In this document: piece after piece, positions 1-8,231 of the stretch
Layout: each line of letters opens with the position of its first letter
How positions within the stretch are numbered: the stretch's first letter is position 1
Position numbers and translations under genes: made by a program
The notes under the pieces: model-generated
What the model was told of the DNA's origin: nothing
The model's input: only the letters and a program-made list of their open reading frames with translations
Databases searched by the model: none
Assembly: GCA_002311345.1 (NCBI GenBank)
Contig: DCAA01000034.1
Coordinates: forward strand, 23,119 to 50,306
DNA length: 27,188 nt
From: Planctomycetes bacterium UBA1146
Lineage (GTDB): Bacteria > Planctomycetota > UBA8108 > UBA1146
Direction: 5' to 3'

Positions 1-153
1 TACAAGTTCTGGTGAGACACAGCAGGTTCGTCACTGAGGCCGGACGCACCTGCTCGAATGGAACGCTGGCTCACTTCCCCACCGGCAGGATCTTCGTCAT
101 CGCGCGTCCCCTGAGAATGAGTTCTCCTCAGCTCACGATTGCGTCTTGCATCG
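1..153. other. Left-edge non-coding stretch
   Basis: No convincing gene is seen here. The stretch lies downstream of the minus-strand esterase gene that ends at 154. A minus-strand frame is open from a GTG at 74 to the window edge, but it has no properly spaced ribosome binding site and no recognisable protein motif, so I do not call it. Confidence 0.4.
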
Positions 154-1848
154 CTATGGTTGCGCTGCCGCGCTGCGAACATAGTCTCTCGGCCTGGCAA
201 CCGATTTCTCGCTGTTTCCAAGTTCTTCTGCAGCGAGAGCGGCCGCTATTGCGTAGATGGAATCCGGGTATTTGTCGGCGATCCTGGCCAGAGACTTCTG
301 GATCGATTTCACCGTGCGATCGTCACGTGGCTGCTTCGATTTCGCCTCGAACTTGCCGAGATTCTCGATGTATCGATAGAACTTCTTGCCCGCTGCGATA
401 TCCGTTCTGGTCTCCGAGGACTTGAGCTGCTGTGCCAGATCGCCCGCTGCAGAGTCGTAGATATCGATTCCAGCGTACTTCTTGTGTAGATCAGGAATGA
501 TGAGACTCAGCGCATACACATCACCGACCTTCTTCAGCGCAGTGACATCCGTGACCACAGATCTCAGATCGTCCATCAATTCTGCCTCGACGACGCCAAA
601 CACGAGCGCTCGGTTCTCGGCGATCTCGCTGCCGACCCCGGTGGCATCGTCCTCGGCGAGTTGTTTCTCGAGCTGCTTGAGACACAGATAGGCTGCCACA
701 TAGTCTTTTTTCTTGAGCGCTTGATAAGTCGGTGTCGTGACTTCATCCAGGTAGGGCTTGAGTTTCTTGAAGCCGATACTCTTGGTGCCCAACAGCTCGG
801 CCATCGACTGACCCATCGCCTCACCGATGTCCATGTAGGTCTCGGCATTGCCACCGTAGTGGCTGTTGGAGGCGCCCCCATGACAGAATGGCTTGCTGTA
901 AACGGTGGCGACGTTGCCCTTGAACTGCTTGTACTTGCCCGTCCTTCCGTCGACCGCGAGCTGGGCATCGAGTATCTGCCCTTCCGCACCACCGGCGCCT
1001 TTGCCGGTCTGGCCGAGAGTGGCACAGACGAATTTCGCGTTCGGCGCACCAAAATCTCTGCGCAGTTGCTCGATCAACTGAACCAGATTCTGCTCGTAGC
1101 GGCTGGCATGTGCGGCGTTGTAGCGATCCTTGTCGCCCTGCCACCAGAAGAATCCCGCGACCTCGTACTTCTTCGCACCAGGGTAATATCTGTCCAGCTC
1201 AGCCAGCACTTTCTTCGCGTTGGCAATATCGCCGTCGTACTGCATGCCGGCGTACCATCCGATCGGCTCGGGCGTTTCCCCCTTCTTCCACTTGTCAGGC
1301 GAATCCTTGTACCCGGCATAGATCATGCCGTCTTGTTCGAACTGTTTGGAGCCCGGCGGCAGCAGGTCCCAGCCGAGACTGCGGTTGCCGATGCAGCTCT
1401 TGAGGATGAGCACCGGCGCGTCGATGACCTGCCCCACGTGATGCCCGATGCCGATCTCGGGACCGATGTTGCTGTTCGTGATGGTCATCCACTCGTTGTT
1501 GAAGGCCCTCATGTTGCCGGTGCCGCTCCCCATGACGCGCGCATTGCGAAGGTCCTTGCGCACGGTCCAGTTGCCAGCGTCGTCGACGAGGTAGGGGTAC
1601 TTTCCTTTCTCCTTGACCGCGTGCGTCAGGGAGCCCGGCTTGTCAGCAGCGCCGATCTTACCAAAGCCCAGCATGTTGGACTGACCCAGCAAAATGAACA
1701 CCTGGACCGGTTTGGCCATGTTCGCAGGCTTGCCATCGGGATCGGGCAGTGGCTTCGGAGTGTCTGCGACAAGAACGGAGAAGGTCAATACCGTCATCAA
1801 TACAGCGGTCAGGGTTAAAACGGTCTTTGCCCGAGTTCTGGCGTCCAT
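154..1848 (-). CDS. Secreted SASA-family carbohydrate esterase (sialate O-acetylesterase-like)
   Basis: This 564-residue protein begins with a signal peptide (basic MDARTRAK, then a hydrophobic run to about residue 28). The SGNH/SASA fold is shown by FILLGQSNM with nucleophile Ser57, the GFFWWQGDKD block near residue 235, and a C-terminal HYGGNAETYMDIG block that supplies the other catalytic residues. The family removes acetyl or other acyl esters from sugars, and members are often secreted by polysaccharide-degrading bacteria; the substrate here is unknown. Residues from about 370 onward form a helical extension that I do not recognise. The start is supported by AAAGGAG six bases before the ATG. 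It lies 70 bases downstream of the S15 peptidase gene on the same strand and may be co-transcribed with it. Confidence 0.82.
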   Translation of the reverse strand: MDARTRAKTVLTLTAVLMTVLTFSVLVADTPKPLPDPDGKPANMAKPVQVFILLGQSNMLGFGKIGAADKPGSLTHAVKEKGKYPYLVDDAGNWTVRKDLRNARVMGSGTGNMRAFNNEWMTITNSNIGPEIGIGHHVGQVIDAPVLILKSCIGNRSLGWDLLPPGSKQFEQDGMIYAGYKDSPDKWKKGETPEPIGWYAGMQYDGDIANAKKVLAELDRYYPGAKKYEVAGFFWWQGDKDRYNAAHASRYEQNLVQLIEQLRRDFGAPNAKFVCATLGQTGKGAGGAEGQILDAQLAVDGRTGKYKQFKGNVATVYSKPFCHGGASNSHYGGNAETYMDIGEAMGQSMAELLGTKSIGFKKLKPYLDEVTTPTYQALKKKDYVAAYLCLKQLEKQLAEDDATGVGSEIAENRALVFGVVEAELMDDLRSVVTDVTALKKVGDVYALSLIIPDLHKKYAGIDIYDSAAGDLAQQLKSSETRTDIAAGKKFYRYIENLGKFEAKSKQPRDDRTVKSIQKSLARIADKYPDSIYAIAAALAAEELGNSEKSVARPRDYVRSAAAQP

Positions 1849-1918
1849 GAATCGCTCCTTTATGAGGAATTAGCGTGGTGATTGTCGCCTGTTCGAAGCA
1901 TCGGCTCAATCCCGGACC

Positions 1919-3811
1919 CTATCTTCGACCTGGCCTGAAGGCTCTCCTGAATGCTGAACTCCCCCCGACGATCGGCAGTTCGAGCGAAGTGGCATCGAGA
2001 TCGACGCTCAACTCGGTGCCCGCTTCGGGCCACAGCGTGAAATCTCGATCGCTCGAGAAGATCATCAATCCGAGGCGTTGGCCGACGGGAATGATTTGAT
2101 CGTCCGGTTGCAACTCGAAACTCAACTCGTAGAACTTGCCCGGTTCGAGCGGCTCGCTGTCGGTCAACGATTCGTGGTTTTGCGGATCGGCCCAACCTCG
2201 GGTGACGATGTTGCTGGTGATCTTTTTACTCGATTCATCCCACGGCAGTGACACCAGCCAGACGGACAGATTTACCGCTGGTTTGCTACTGGCGAGGCTG
2301 ATGTTGAGACGGGCAAGTCCCGACAGATGCAGTGGCGCAGTCAGTTCAGGCGTCGTGAACAGCAGCCGATGCTCCGACTGCTCGGCTCGGGCGAGCTGCT
2401 CGCCGCTGTGCGAGACGTCGTCGATGAGTGTCGCGACACCCTGTTTGCCACGGCTCGATGGTACCAGCGTGCCATTTCCCCCATCGCTGGGTCGCGGATG
2501 GAGCGTAACTTTTCTCGCCTTCGGATTCGGAAAGTCGGCATAGGCAGTCGGCTCGCTGCGATCATCATCCTCACGAACGATCCACGCCTTGGGGCCGTTC
2601 TCGACCCCGTTTTTGACGCCGTAGAGATAGCGGCTGAACCAGCGGTTCATCATCTCCATCGGCGGCTGGCCGCCGTGCCCACCCTGGTGGTAGTAAATCT
2701 GAGCGGGGATGCCCTTGGCGCGAACCGCCTCGTAAATGCGCCAGCTATGCTCTGGCATCACATTCCAGTCATTGAAGCCATGAGCCATCAACATCGCGGC
2801 TTTCATCGGTTTGAGGTCGTTGATGTAATCACGTCCGGCCCAGAACTCGTTGTAATCGCCGGTGACACGATCGAAGCCTTCCAGCATCTCCTGGTCGCGC
2901 ACATTGCAATCGCAGAAATCACGTCGCTCCGGATAGCCACTATTGATCCAGTCATACAGAACGTCGATGTCCTCACCCATATAGCCCCCCGGATGCCGGA
3001 TGAGGCCGTGGGATCGGTAATAGTGGTAATAGGAGGTGTTGGGTGCGATCGGGATGATCACTTCCAGCCCCTTCACACCGGTGGTGGCGGCAGCCAGTGG
3101 AATCGTGCCATCGTAAGAGGTACCGGTCATTCCCACCCTTCCCGTACACCAGCTAGCGACCACTTGTTCGTCACCATCGGGAGTCGTGTAGCCGTTGGCG
3201 CGCCCGTTGAGCCAGTCGATGACGGCCTTGGGTCCCAGCGACTCGTTGTCGCCACCGACCGTCGGGCAGCCTTGCGAAAGACCGGTACCCGGAGACGCCG
3301 AATGCACCACGGCGAAGCCCCGCGGCACCCAGCGCTTGATCTGACGCTCCGACATCAGTGGCCGCTTACTCTGATGTTCCATCCGGGGCGGAGTTTCGTG
3401 CATCGGTGGCTTCGCGCCAACTTCATGGCGTGGGTCCCAGAAGTACTTCTTGTCGTTCGAGCCGGTTCCAGAGAAGTAAGGGCTGGACTCGTAGATCACC
3501 GGGACTTTGAGACCTTCCGTGTCGGTCTGGCGCTGTCGCGTGACGTCGACGTGCATGCGGTCGAGTTTGCCATCGCCATCGGTGTCGAACGTGGTCTCCA
3601 CCCATAGATCGTGCTGGATCCACTGTTCAGAGTCACTGAATGCGTCGACCACCTGGGCCTGGCCATCGGCGAAAACCGCTCGCGCTGGCTTCGACTGTTG
3701 CGTCGCGGTCGTTGCTTTCGGCACATCTTCGCAGTGCCCTGCGGTAAGTTGGAATCCGAGCAGTGCGAGAATGTAGAGGGATGCAAGCGCTCTGTTGCAA
3801 AACGAATCCAT
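1919..3811 (-). CDS. Secreted Xaa-Pro dipeptidyl-peptidase-like hydrolase (peptidase family S15)
   Basis: This 630-residue protein has an N-terminal signal peptide (residues 1 to about 27). The S15/CocE alpha/beta-hydrolase fold is shown by GMTGTSYDG with nucleophile Ser232, HGFNDWNV with catalytic Asp348, and YYHQGGHGG with catalytic His379. A C-terminal beta-sandwich of the PepX type follows, with LARLNISLASS and a GQRLGLMIFSSD block near the end. Family enzymes remove Xaa-Pro dipeptides or hydrolyse esters and acylated substrates. An insert with a DCNVRDQ segment around residue 300 sits in the cap region. AGGGAG eight bases before the ATG supports the start. It is divergent from a second proline-type peptidase (S9) at 4107. 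Peptidase rather than esterase activity is inferred from motif similarity to PepX. Confidence 0.85.
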   Translation of the reverse strand: MDSFCNRALASLYILALLGFQLTAGHCEDVPKATTATQQSKPARAVFADGQAQVVDAFSDSEQWIQHDLWVETTFDTDGDGKLDRMHVDVTRQRQTDTEGLKVPVIYESSPYFSGTGSNDKKYFWDPRHEVGAKPPMHETPPRMEHQSKRPLMSERQIKRWVPRGFAVVHSASPGTGLSQGCPTVGGDNESLGPKAVIDWLNGRANGYTTPDGDEQVVASWCTGRVGMTGTSYDGTIPLAAATTGVKGLEVIIPIAPNTSYYHYYRSHGLIRHPGGYMGEDIDVLYDWINSGYPERRDFCDCNVRDQEMLEGFDRVTGDYNEFWAGRDYINDLKPMKAAMLMAHGFNDWNVMPEHSWRIYEAVRAKGIPAQIYYHQGGHGGQPPMEMMNRWFSRYLYGVKNGVENGPKAWIVREDDDRSEPTAYADFPNPKARKVTLHPRPSDGGNGTLVPSSRGKQGVATLIDDVSHSGEQLARAEQSEHRLLFTTPELTAPLHLSGLARLNISLASSKPAVNLSVWLVSLPWDESSKKITSNIVTRGWADPQNHESLTDSEPLEPGKFYELSFELQPDDQIIPVGQRLGLMIFSSDRDFTLWPEAGTELSVDLDATSLELPIVGGSSAFRRAFRPGRR

Positions 3812-4106
3812 GTTGCTGACTCCCTGATCATCGACCTTCGGTAATAGTCACTCAAGATTGCCGTTTTTGCGATGACCTTCTACAAGATCCTGAGCCCTGT
3901 ACTCGGTTGGTGAACCGGATCCGGGTTGTACCGGTGCTCCCTGGTTCCCGAACTTGCCCCTTACCGGTCTACCACCCCATCTGCGAGGGCACGAAAGGCT
4001 CCGAAGTGCCAACCGTACTCTTGACCCTAGGCCCAATCCGGCTGACCATCCCGGACGGATGATTGATCGATCCCATCCAAAAAAACCATCGCCGAAGGAG
4101 CCACAA
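3812..4106. promoter_or_regulatory. Divergent intergenic region between S15 and S9 peptidase genes
   Basis: These 295 bases separate two genes transcribed away from each other, so promoters for both must lie here or further out. I found no convincing -35/-10 pair or operator. A plus-strand frame stays open back to 3954 but looks non-coding; the real plus-strand gene starts at the ATG at 4107 after GAAGGAG. Confidence 0.4.
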
Positions 4107-6194
4107 ATGTCATCGCGTCCTTTGACCCTACCACTGATTCTCGTTCTATCACTCACCTTGCTCACATCCGATGCCCTCGAGGCGCAAAGGGGACAGTCGG
4201 CAATCCAACCCGGTGTTGTCTCCGGTATCGAATGGAGTGAAGACGGCAAATTCCTGACCTACACCAACCAGGGAGAGCGTCATCGTTACGAACTGGCAAC
4301 CGGAGAAACAGAATCTCTCGGTTCCGCAGAAGATGAGCCGCGCACCCAGAGGCGTAGATCGCGTCGATCTCGCGGCGGCAGCGGCCTGACCGGAACCTAT
4401 GTCGGACGCCCCTCCCGCGGCCGCCAGTACACCCAGGTGGATTCCCCCAACGAACGCTGGGAGGCTCACTACGACAACTGGAATGTGGTGCTCGAGGAAA
4501 AGGAAACCGGGGAAAAGATCGCGGTCACCATCACCGGTAACGAGAATATCCACTACGGCACTGCCAGCTGGGTCTACGGGGAAGAACTGGGACAGAATCG
4601 CGCCATGTGGTGGACCCCAGATTCCCAGAAGTTGCTGTTCTACAAGTTCGATGACACCGATGTGCAACCGTTCCATCTGGTGAGAGGTTGGTCGAAGTTC
4701 AACACCACTCACTATCCGGAGTACTACCCCAAGGCGGGGGCGAAAAACCCGGGAGCAGAACTGTTTGTGTACGACCTGGCCAGCCAGGAGGTCACCCGGA
4801 TCGATGTCGGCGGCGGTTCCGAGGAGTACATCTACAACATTCGCACTTCCCCCGATGGCGCCGTCATGCTGGTCAACTGGACCGACCGGCTGCAGCACCA
4901 TCTCAAGGTGATGGCCATCGATCTCGAAACAGGAGACGGCCGCCTGGTCGTCGAGGAACGCCAGGAGACCTGGCAGAGCAACAGTCCTGGCATGAGATAC
5001 CTGGCCGACAACCACCGCTTCATCTGGACCACCGAGAAGAGCGGTTACACCCATTACGAATTGCGAGATCTCGACGGGAAGTTGCACAACTCGATCTCTT
5101 CGGGTGATTTCCAGTCGTCAGGTATCCAGTTCGTCGATGAGGAGAGTGGCCAGATGGGGTTCCTCGGCTACAACTCGCCGAAGAATCCCTACTACATGCA
5201 GTATCACCTCGTCGATCTCGACGGCACCGATCAGCGTCGTGTGACGAGCCTCGATTTCCACCACTCCAATTTCCATCTCTCCCCCGACAAGAAGTGGCTC
5301 GTCGCACAGTACGAGGAGGTCAATACCCCTCCCAGTACTGCCCTCTACAGCACCGATGGAAAACTGGTCGCAAAACTCGCCGAGGGAGATCCGTCCTCCG
5401 CAGCCAACATCGCGGAGATGTTCAAGTTCCGATCCAACGATGATCGCTTTGACATCTACGGAATCCTCTACAAACCGACCGACTTCGATCCTGACAACCA
5501 GTACGCCGTCATCAATGCCCTCTACGGTGGTCCCGGATCCAACGAGATTTCAGCTCGATATGTCTCCACTCCCCGCTCGGAGAACAATCGCGGCTACCTG
5601 GTGGTGAAGGTCAACAACCGTGGCACCGGCAACCGCGGCAAGGCATTTCTCGGAGCCGCCTACCTGCGTCTCGGTGACATCGACATCCAGGATCATGCCG
5701 ATGCGATTCGCATGTTGCGCCAGCGGCCCTACGTGGACGGTTCACGGATCGGCATCGTTGGCTTCTCCTATGGTGGATACATGTCAGCGATGGGGATTCT
5801 CAAACATCCGGACGTGTACGCCGCTGCTGTCAATGGCTCCGGTGTCACCGATTGGCGTCACTACGACACCATCTACACCGAACGCTACATGAGCACCCCA
5901 CAACTCAATCCCGATGGATACGATATCGGTCGAGCAACACGTGAGGACTACGTCGAGAATTTCAAGGAGGCGGGCGGTCAGATGTTGATCCTGCACGGCA
6001 TGGTCGATGACAACGTCCATCCCAATAACGCTTTTCAATTGATCGATGCACTCGACAAGGCGGACGTACCTTACGAGAGCCGCTTCTTTCCCAACAATGG
6101 ACACGGCCTCGGACGTGGTGCGAGCCGAACGCAGTGGGAGTTCTTCAACCGCGTATTGAAACCGGAGTTCCTGGGAAGAAAAACAAACCTCTAA
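4107..6194 (+). CDS. Secreted dipeptidyl-peptidase IV-type serine peptidase (S9 family)
   Basis: This 695-residue protein starts with a signal peptide (MSSRPLTLPLILVLSLTLLT, cleavage after about DALEA). An eight-bladed DPP-IV N-terminal propeller domain fills roughly residues 40-440, followed by the prolyl-oligopeptidase catalytic domain. The triad is visible as GFSYGGY (Ser554), HGMVDDNVH (Asp634) and NNGHGLG (His666), matching DPP-IV motif for motif. The family cleaves dipeptides with a penultimate Pro or Ala. A short basic Arg/Ser-rich stretch (RTQRRRSRRSRGG) sits near residue 75. Start: GAAGGAG ends six bases before the ATG at 4107; the frame is open further upstream, but that extension (PPHLRGHERLR and so on) lacks signal-peptide character and a ribosome binding site. 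Confidence 0.9.
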   Translation: MSSRPLTLPLILVLSLTLLTSDALEAQRGQSAIQPGVVSGIEWSEDGKFLTYTNQGERHRYELATGETESLGSAEDEPRTQRRRSRRSRGGSGLTGTYVGRPSRGRQYTQVDSPNERWEAHYDNWNVVLEEKETGEKIAVTITGNENIHYGTASWVYGEELGQNRAMWWTPDSQKLLFYKFDDTDVQPFHLVRGWSKFNTTHYPEYYPKAGAKNPGAELFVYDLASQEVTRIDVGGGSEEYIYNIRTSPDGAVMLVNWTDRLQHHLKVMAIDLETGDGRLVVEERQETWQSNSPGMRYLADNHRFIWTTEKSGYTHYELRDLDGKLHNSISSGDFQSSGIQFVDEESGQMGFLGYNSPKNPYYMQYHLVDLDGTDQRRVTSLDFHHSNFHLSPDKKWLVAQYEEVNTPPSTALYSTDGKLVAKLAEGDPSSAANIAEMFKFRSNDDRFDIYGILYKPTDFDPDNQYAVINALYGGPGSNEISARYVSTPRSENNRGYLVVKVNNRGTGNRGKAFLGAAYLRLGDIDIQDHADAIRMLRQRPYVDGSRIGIVGFSYGGYMSAMGILKHPDVYAAAVNGSGVTDWRHYDTIYTERYMSTPQLNPDGYDIGRATREDYVENFKEAGGQMLILHGMVDDNVHPNNAFQLIDALDKADVPYESRFFPNNGHGLGRGASRTQWEFFNRVLKPEFLGRKTNL

Positions 6195-6274
6195 TCACCA
6201 AGCGAGAGCCAGTAACAAGTACCCTGACCCTTCTCACGCTTCACTCCTTCGCCGAGACGGGTACACTGGGTGAT
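6194..6274 (+). promoter_or_regulatory. Nested inverted repeats just ahead of the arylsulfotransferase-like gene
   Basis: A contiguous 16-base strand at 6259-6274 can pair in three consecutive helices with upstream segments: GTACCC at 6219-6224, CCAGT at 6209-6213 and ATCAC at 6194-6198. The hairpin is bulged, with a 34-base loop. It ends five bases before the Shine-Dalgarno GGAGGAG (6279-6285). It could be a terminator for the upstream peptidase gene or a translational control element. The pairing is visible in the sequence; the function is a guess. Confidence 0.3.
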
Positions 6275-6290
6275 GATCGGAGGAGTCGAA

Positions 6291-8219
6291 ATGGTTGTGC
6301 GTAATCTAACTCTGATGCTGGTGTTTTCCCTTCTTTTGCCCGGATTCCTGCAGGCAGAAGAAGGAGACCAGACGGTCGGTTGGTTCCATGGCCAGCCATC
6401 TTCTTTTGGCGGATACAGTTTCTTTGCTCCGGGCCGCTCCAGCACCACCTATCTTGTCGACGAAATCGGCCGTGTAGTCCATTCCTGGCCGAGCGCTTTC
6501 AACCCCGGCAACGCGGCATACCTGCTCGAGGGGGGAGAGATCCTCAGAGCCGCACGAATCCCCGGCAACCTGCCCATCTCTGCCGGAGGTGTGGGAGGTC
6601 GAGTCGAACGAATCGCCTGGGATGGAACGCTTTTATGGGAGTTCGAGTATTCCAGCAATCTGGTGCAACATCATCACGATGTCGAGCAACTCCCTAACGG
6701 CAACGTGTTGCTGATCGCCTGGGAGTTAAAAACCGAAGCAGAAGCGCTCGCCGCCGGCCGCGATCCATCGATGCTCACCGCCAACGAACTGTGGCCCGAC
6801 CACATCATCGAGATCGATCCGACCGGAAATAGTGGCGGCATCATCAGATGGGAGTGGCACGCCTGGGATCATCTCATCCAGGAACTGGACCCGACTCGCG
6901 ACAATTTCGGTGTCGTCGCTGATCATCCCGAAAAGATTCACCTCAATTATGATGAGGGCAGCCCGAATGCTGACTGGTTGCACTTCAACAGCGTCGACTA
7001 CAACGCCGAACTCGACCAGATCATAGTGAGTGTCCCGACCTTCGCCGAGGTCTGGATCATCGATCACAGCACCACTACCGCCGAGGCAGCCGGTAGCACC
7101 GGTGGCACCAGCGGGCGCGGCGGTGATCTTCTCTATCGATGGGGAAATCCACGTGCGTATCAGGCCGGAACCATCGCCGATCAGGTTTTCTTCTTCCAGC
7201 ACGACGCCGAGTGGATATCACCCGGGCTGCCGGGAGAGGGCAATGTCATCGTCTTCAACAACGGAGTAAACCGTCCCGGCGGCAATGCATCATCCGCTGA
7301 CGAGTTCAGCCCACCCATCGATGCCAATGGCGATTACATCCTGACACCGGGTTCTGCCTACGGGCCCAGCGATCTGGAGTGGACCTACATGGCCCCCGTT
7401 CCCGGAGATCTGTTCGGCCGCATTCTCGGTGGAGTCCAGCGACTATCCAACGGCAACACCCTCATCTGCGATGGTGCTCACGGAATTTTCCTCGAGGTCA
7501 CCGAAGCAGCAGAGGAAGCGTGGCGTTACGTCAACCCTGTCGGTCCAGGTGGACCCTACGACCAGGGAGAAAGTGTCCCCAGTAGCCCCAATGCTTCCGA
7601 CAACACCGTCTTCCGCGTCCACCGTTTCGACGCCTCGGCACCGCAACTCGCCGGTCTTGATCTGACCCCGGGAGATCCCATCGAGGGCTATCCCACCCTC
7701 GGTGATTTCGACAGCAGTGGCGCCATCTTGATGCTCGATCACGACTGCTTCAGCGCCGTCTTCACCGGTCCGTGCCCCACCGCGCCTTGCCCCGACACCA
7801 TCTACGGCAGCGCCATGGCTTTCTACGGCGATTTCGACTCCGACGGTGATGTCGACTGCGACGACTGGGATAGCTTCGTGTCTGTTTGGGACGGTCCCCC
7901 GACAACCCCTCCTGACCTCGCCGCCTGTAGTAGTTCCGGCGAACCGGAGTTCATCCGTGGCGATGCCAATCAGGATGGGACCATCAACATCGCCGATGTC
8001 GTGACGATCCTCGGCTACCTGTTCCAGGGGCAAGGTGCAGCGTGTTTGCTGAGCAACGATTCCAACGACGACGAATCCGTCGACATCAGCGATGCGATCG
8101 CTCTGCTTTCATTGCTGTTTGGAGGTGGCATGACATTGCCACCCCCCTATCCCGACTGCGGCCCTGACGGAACTCCTGGCGGTGGACTCTCGTGCGAGAT
8201 ACTGCCCGTCTGTCCCTGA
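6291..8219 (+). CDS. Exported arylsulfotransferase-like (ASST) beta-propeller protein with dockerin-type tail
   Basis: This protein of about 642 residues has a signal peptide ending near PGFLQAEE. Its propeller resembles arylsulfotransferase (ASST) family proteins: TTYLVDEIGRVVHSW near the N terminus, NLVQHHHDVEQLPNGNVLLI, a long insert, then VFFFQHDAEWI and GGVQRLSNGNTLICDG. ASST enzymes move sulfate between phenols, but many bacterial homologues are uncharacterised, so enzymatic activity is uncertain. The C terminus carries GDFDSDGDVDCDDW, then a paired calcium-loop module (RGDANQDGTINIADVV and NDDESVDISDAI) and a Pro/Cys-rich end. Start: GGAGGAG lies five bases before the ATG at 6291; the GTG at 6270 is in frame but precedes this site. 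The next gene begins 12 bases downstream in the same frame. Confidence 0.75.
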   Translation: MVVRNLTLMLVFSLLLPGFLQAEEGDQTVGWFHGQPSSFGGYSFFAPGRSSTTYLVDEIGRVVHSWPSAFNPGNAAYLLEGGEILRAARIPGNLPISAGGVGGRVERIAWDGTLLWEFEYSSNLVQHHHDVEQLPNGNVLLIAWELKTEAEALAAGRDPSMLTANELWPDHIIEIDPTGNSGGIIRWEWHAWDHLIQELDPTRDNFGVVADHPEKIHLNYDEGSPNADWLHFNSVDYNAELDQIIVSVPTFAEVWIIDHSTTTAEAAGSTGGTSGRGGDLLYRWGNPRAYQAGTIADQVFFFQHDAEWISPGLPGEGNVIVFNNGVNRPGGNASSADEFSPPIDANGDYILTPGSAYGPSDLEWTYMAPVPGDLFGRILGGVQRLSNGNTLICDGAHGIFLEVTEAAEEAWRYVNPVGPGGPYDQGESVPSSPNASDNTVFRVHRFDASAPQLAGLDLTPGDPIEGYPTLGDFDSSGAILMLDHDCFSAVFTGPCPTAPCPDTIYGSAMAFYGDFDSDGDVDCDDWDSFVSVWDGPPTTPPDLAACSSSGEPEFIRGDANQDGTINIADVVTILGYLFQGQGAACLLSNDSNDDESVDISDAIALLSLLFGGGMTLPPPYPDCGPDGTPGGGLSCEILPVCP

Positions 8220-8231
8220 CGGAGGAGGTTC

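Noticed and set aside
1..74. Possible start of another minus-strand gene running off the left edge
   Set aside because: Only 24 codons are open, from a GTG with no proper Shine-Dalgarno spacing and no recognisable motif.
661..1818. Long plus-strand open frame (385 codons) opposite the esterase gene
   Set aside because: It is antisense to a clear SASA esterase with motifs and ribosome binding site. The long frame is a by-product of GC-rich codon use and has no recognisable protein features.
2327..3607. Long plus-strand open frame (426 codons) opposite the S15 peptidase
   Set aside because: It is antisense to a protein with an intact S15 catalytic triad. It has no signal, motif or ribosome binding site of its own.
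3954..4106. N-terminal extension of the S9 peptidase
   Set aside because: The extra 51 codons lack a ribosome binding site and would bury the signal peptide that begins at 4107.
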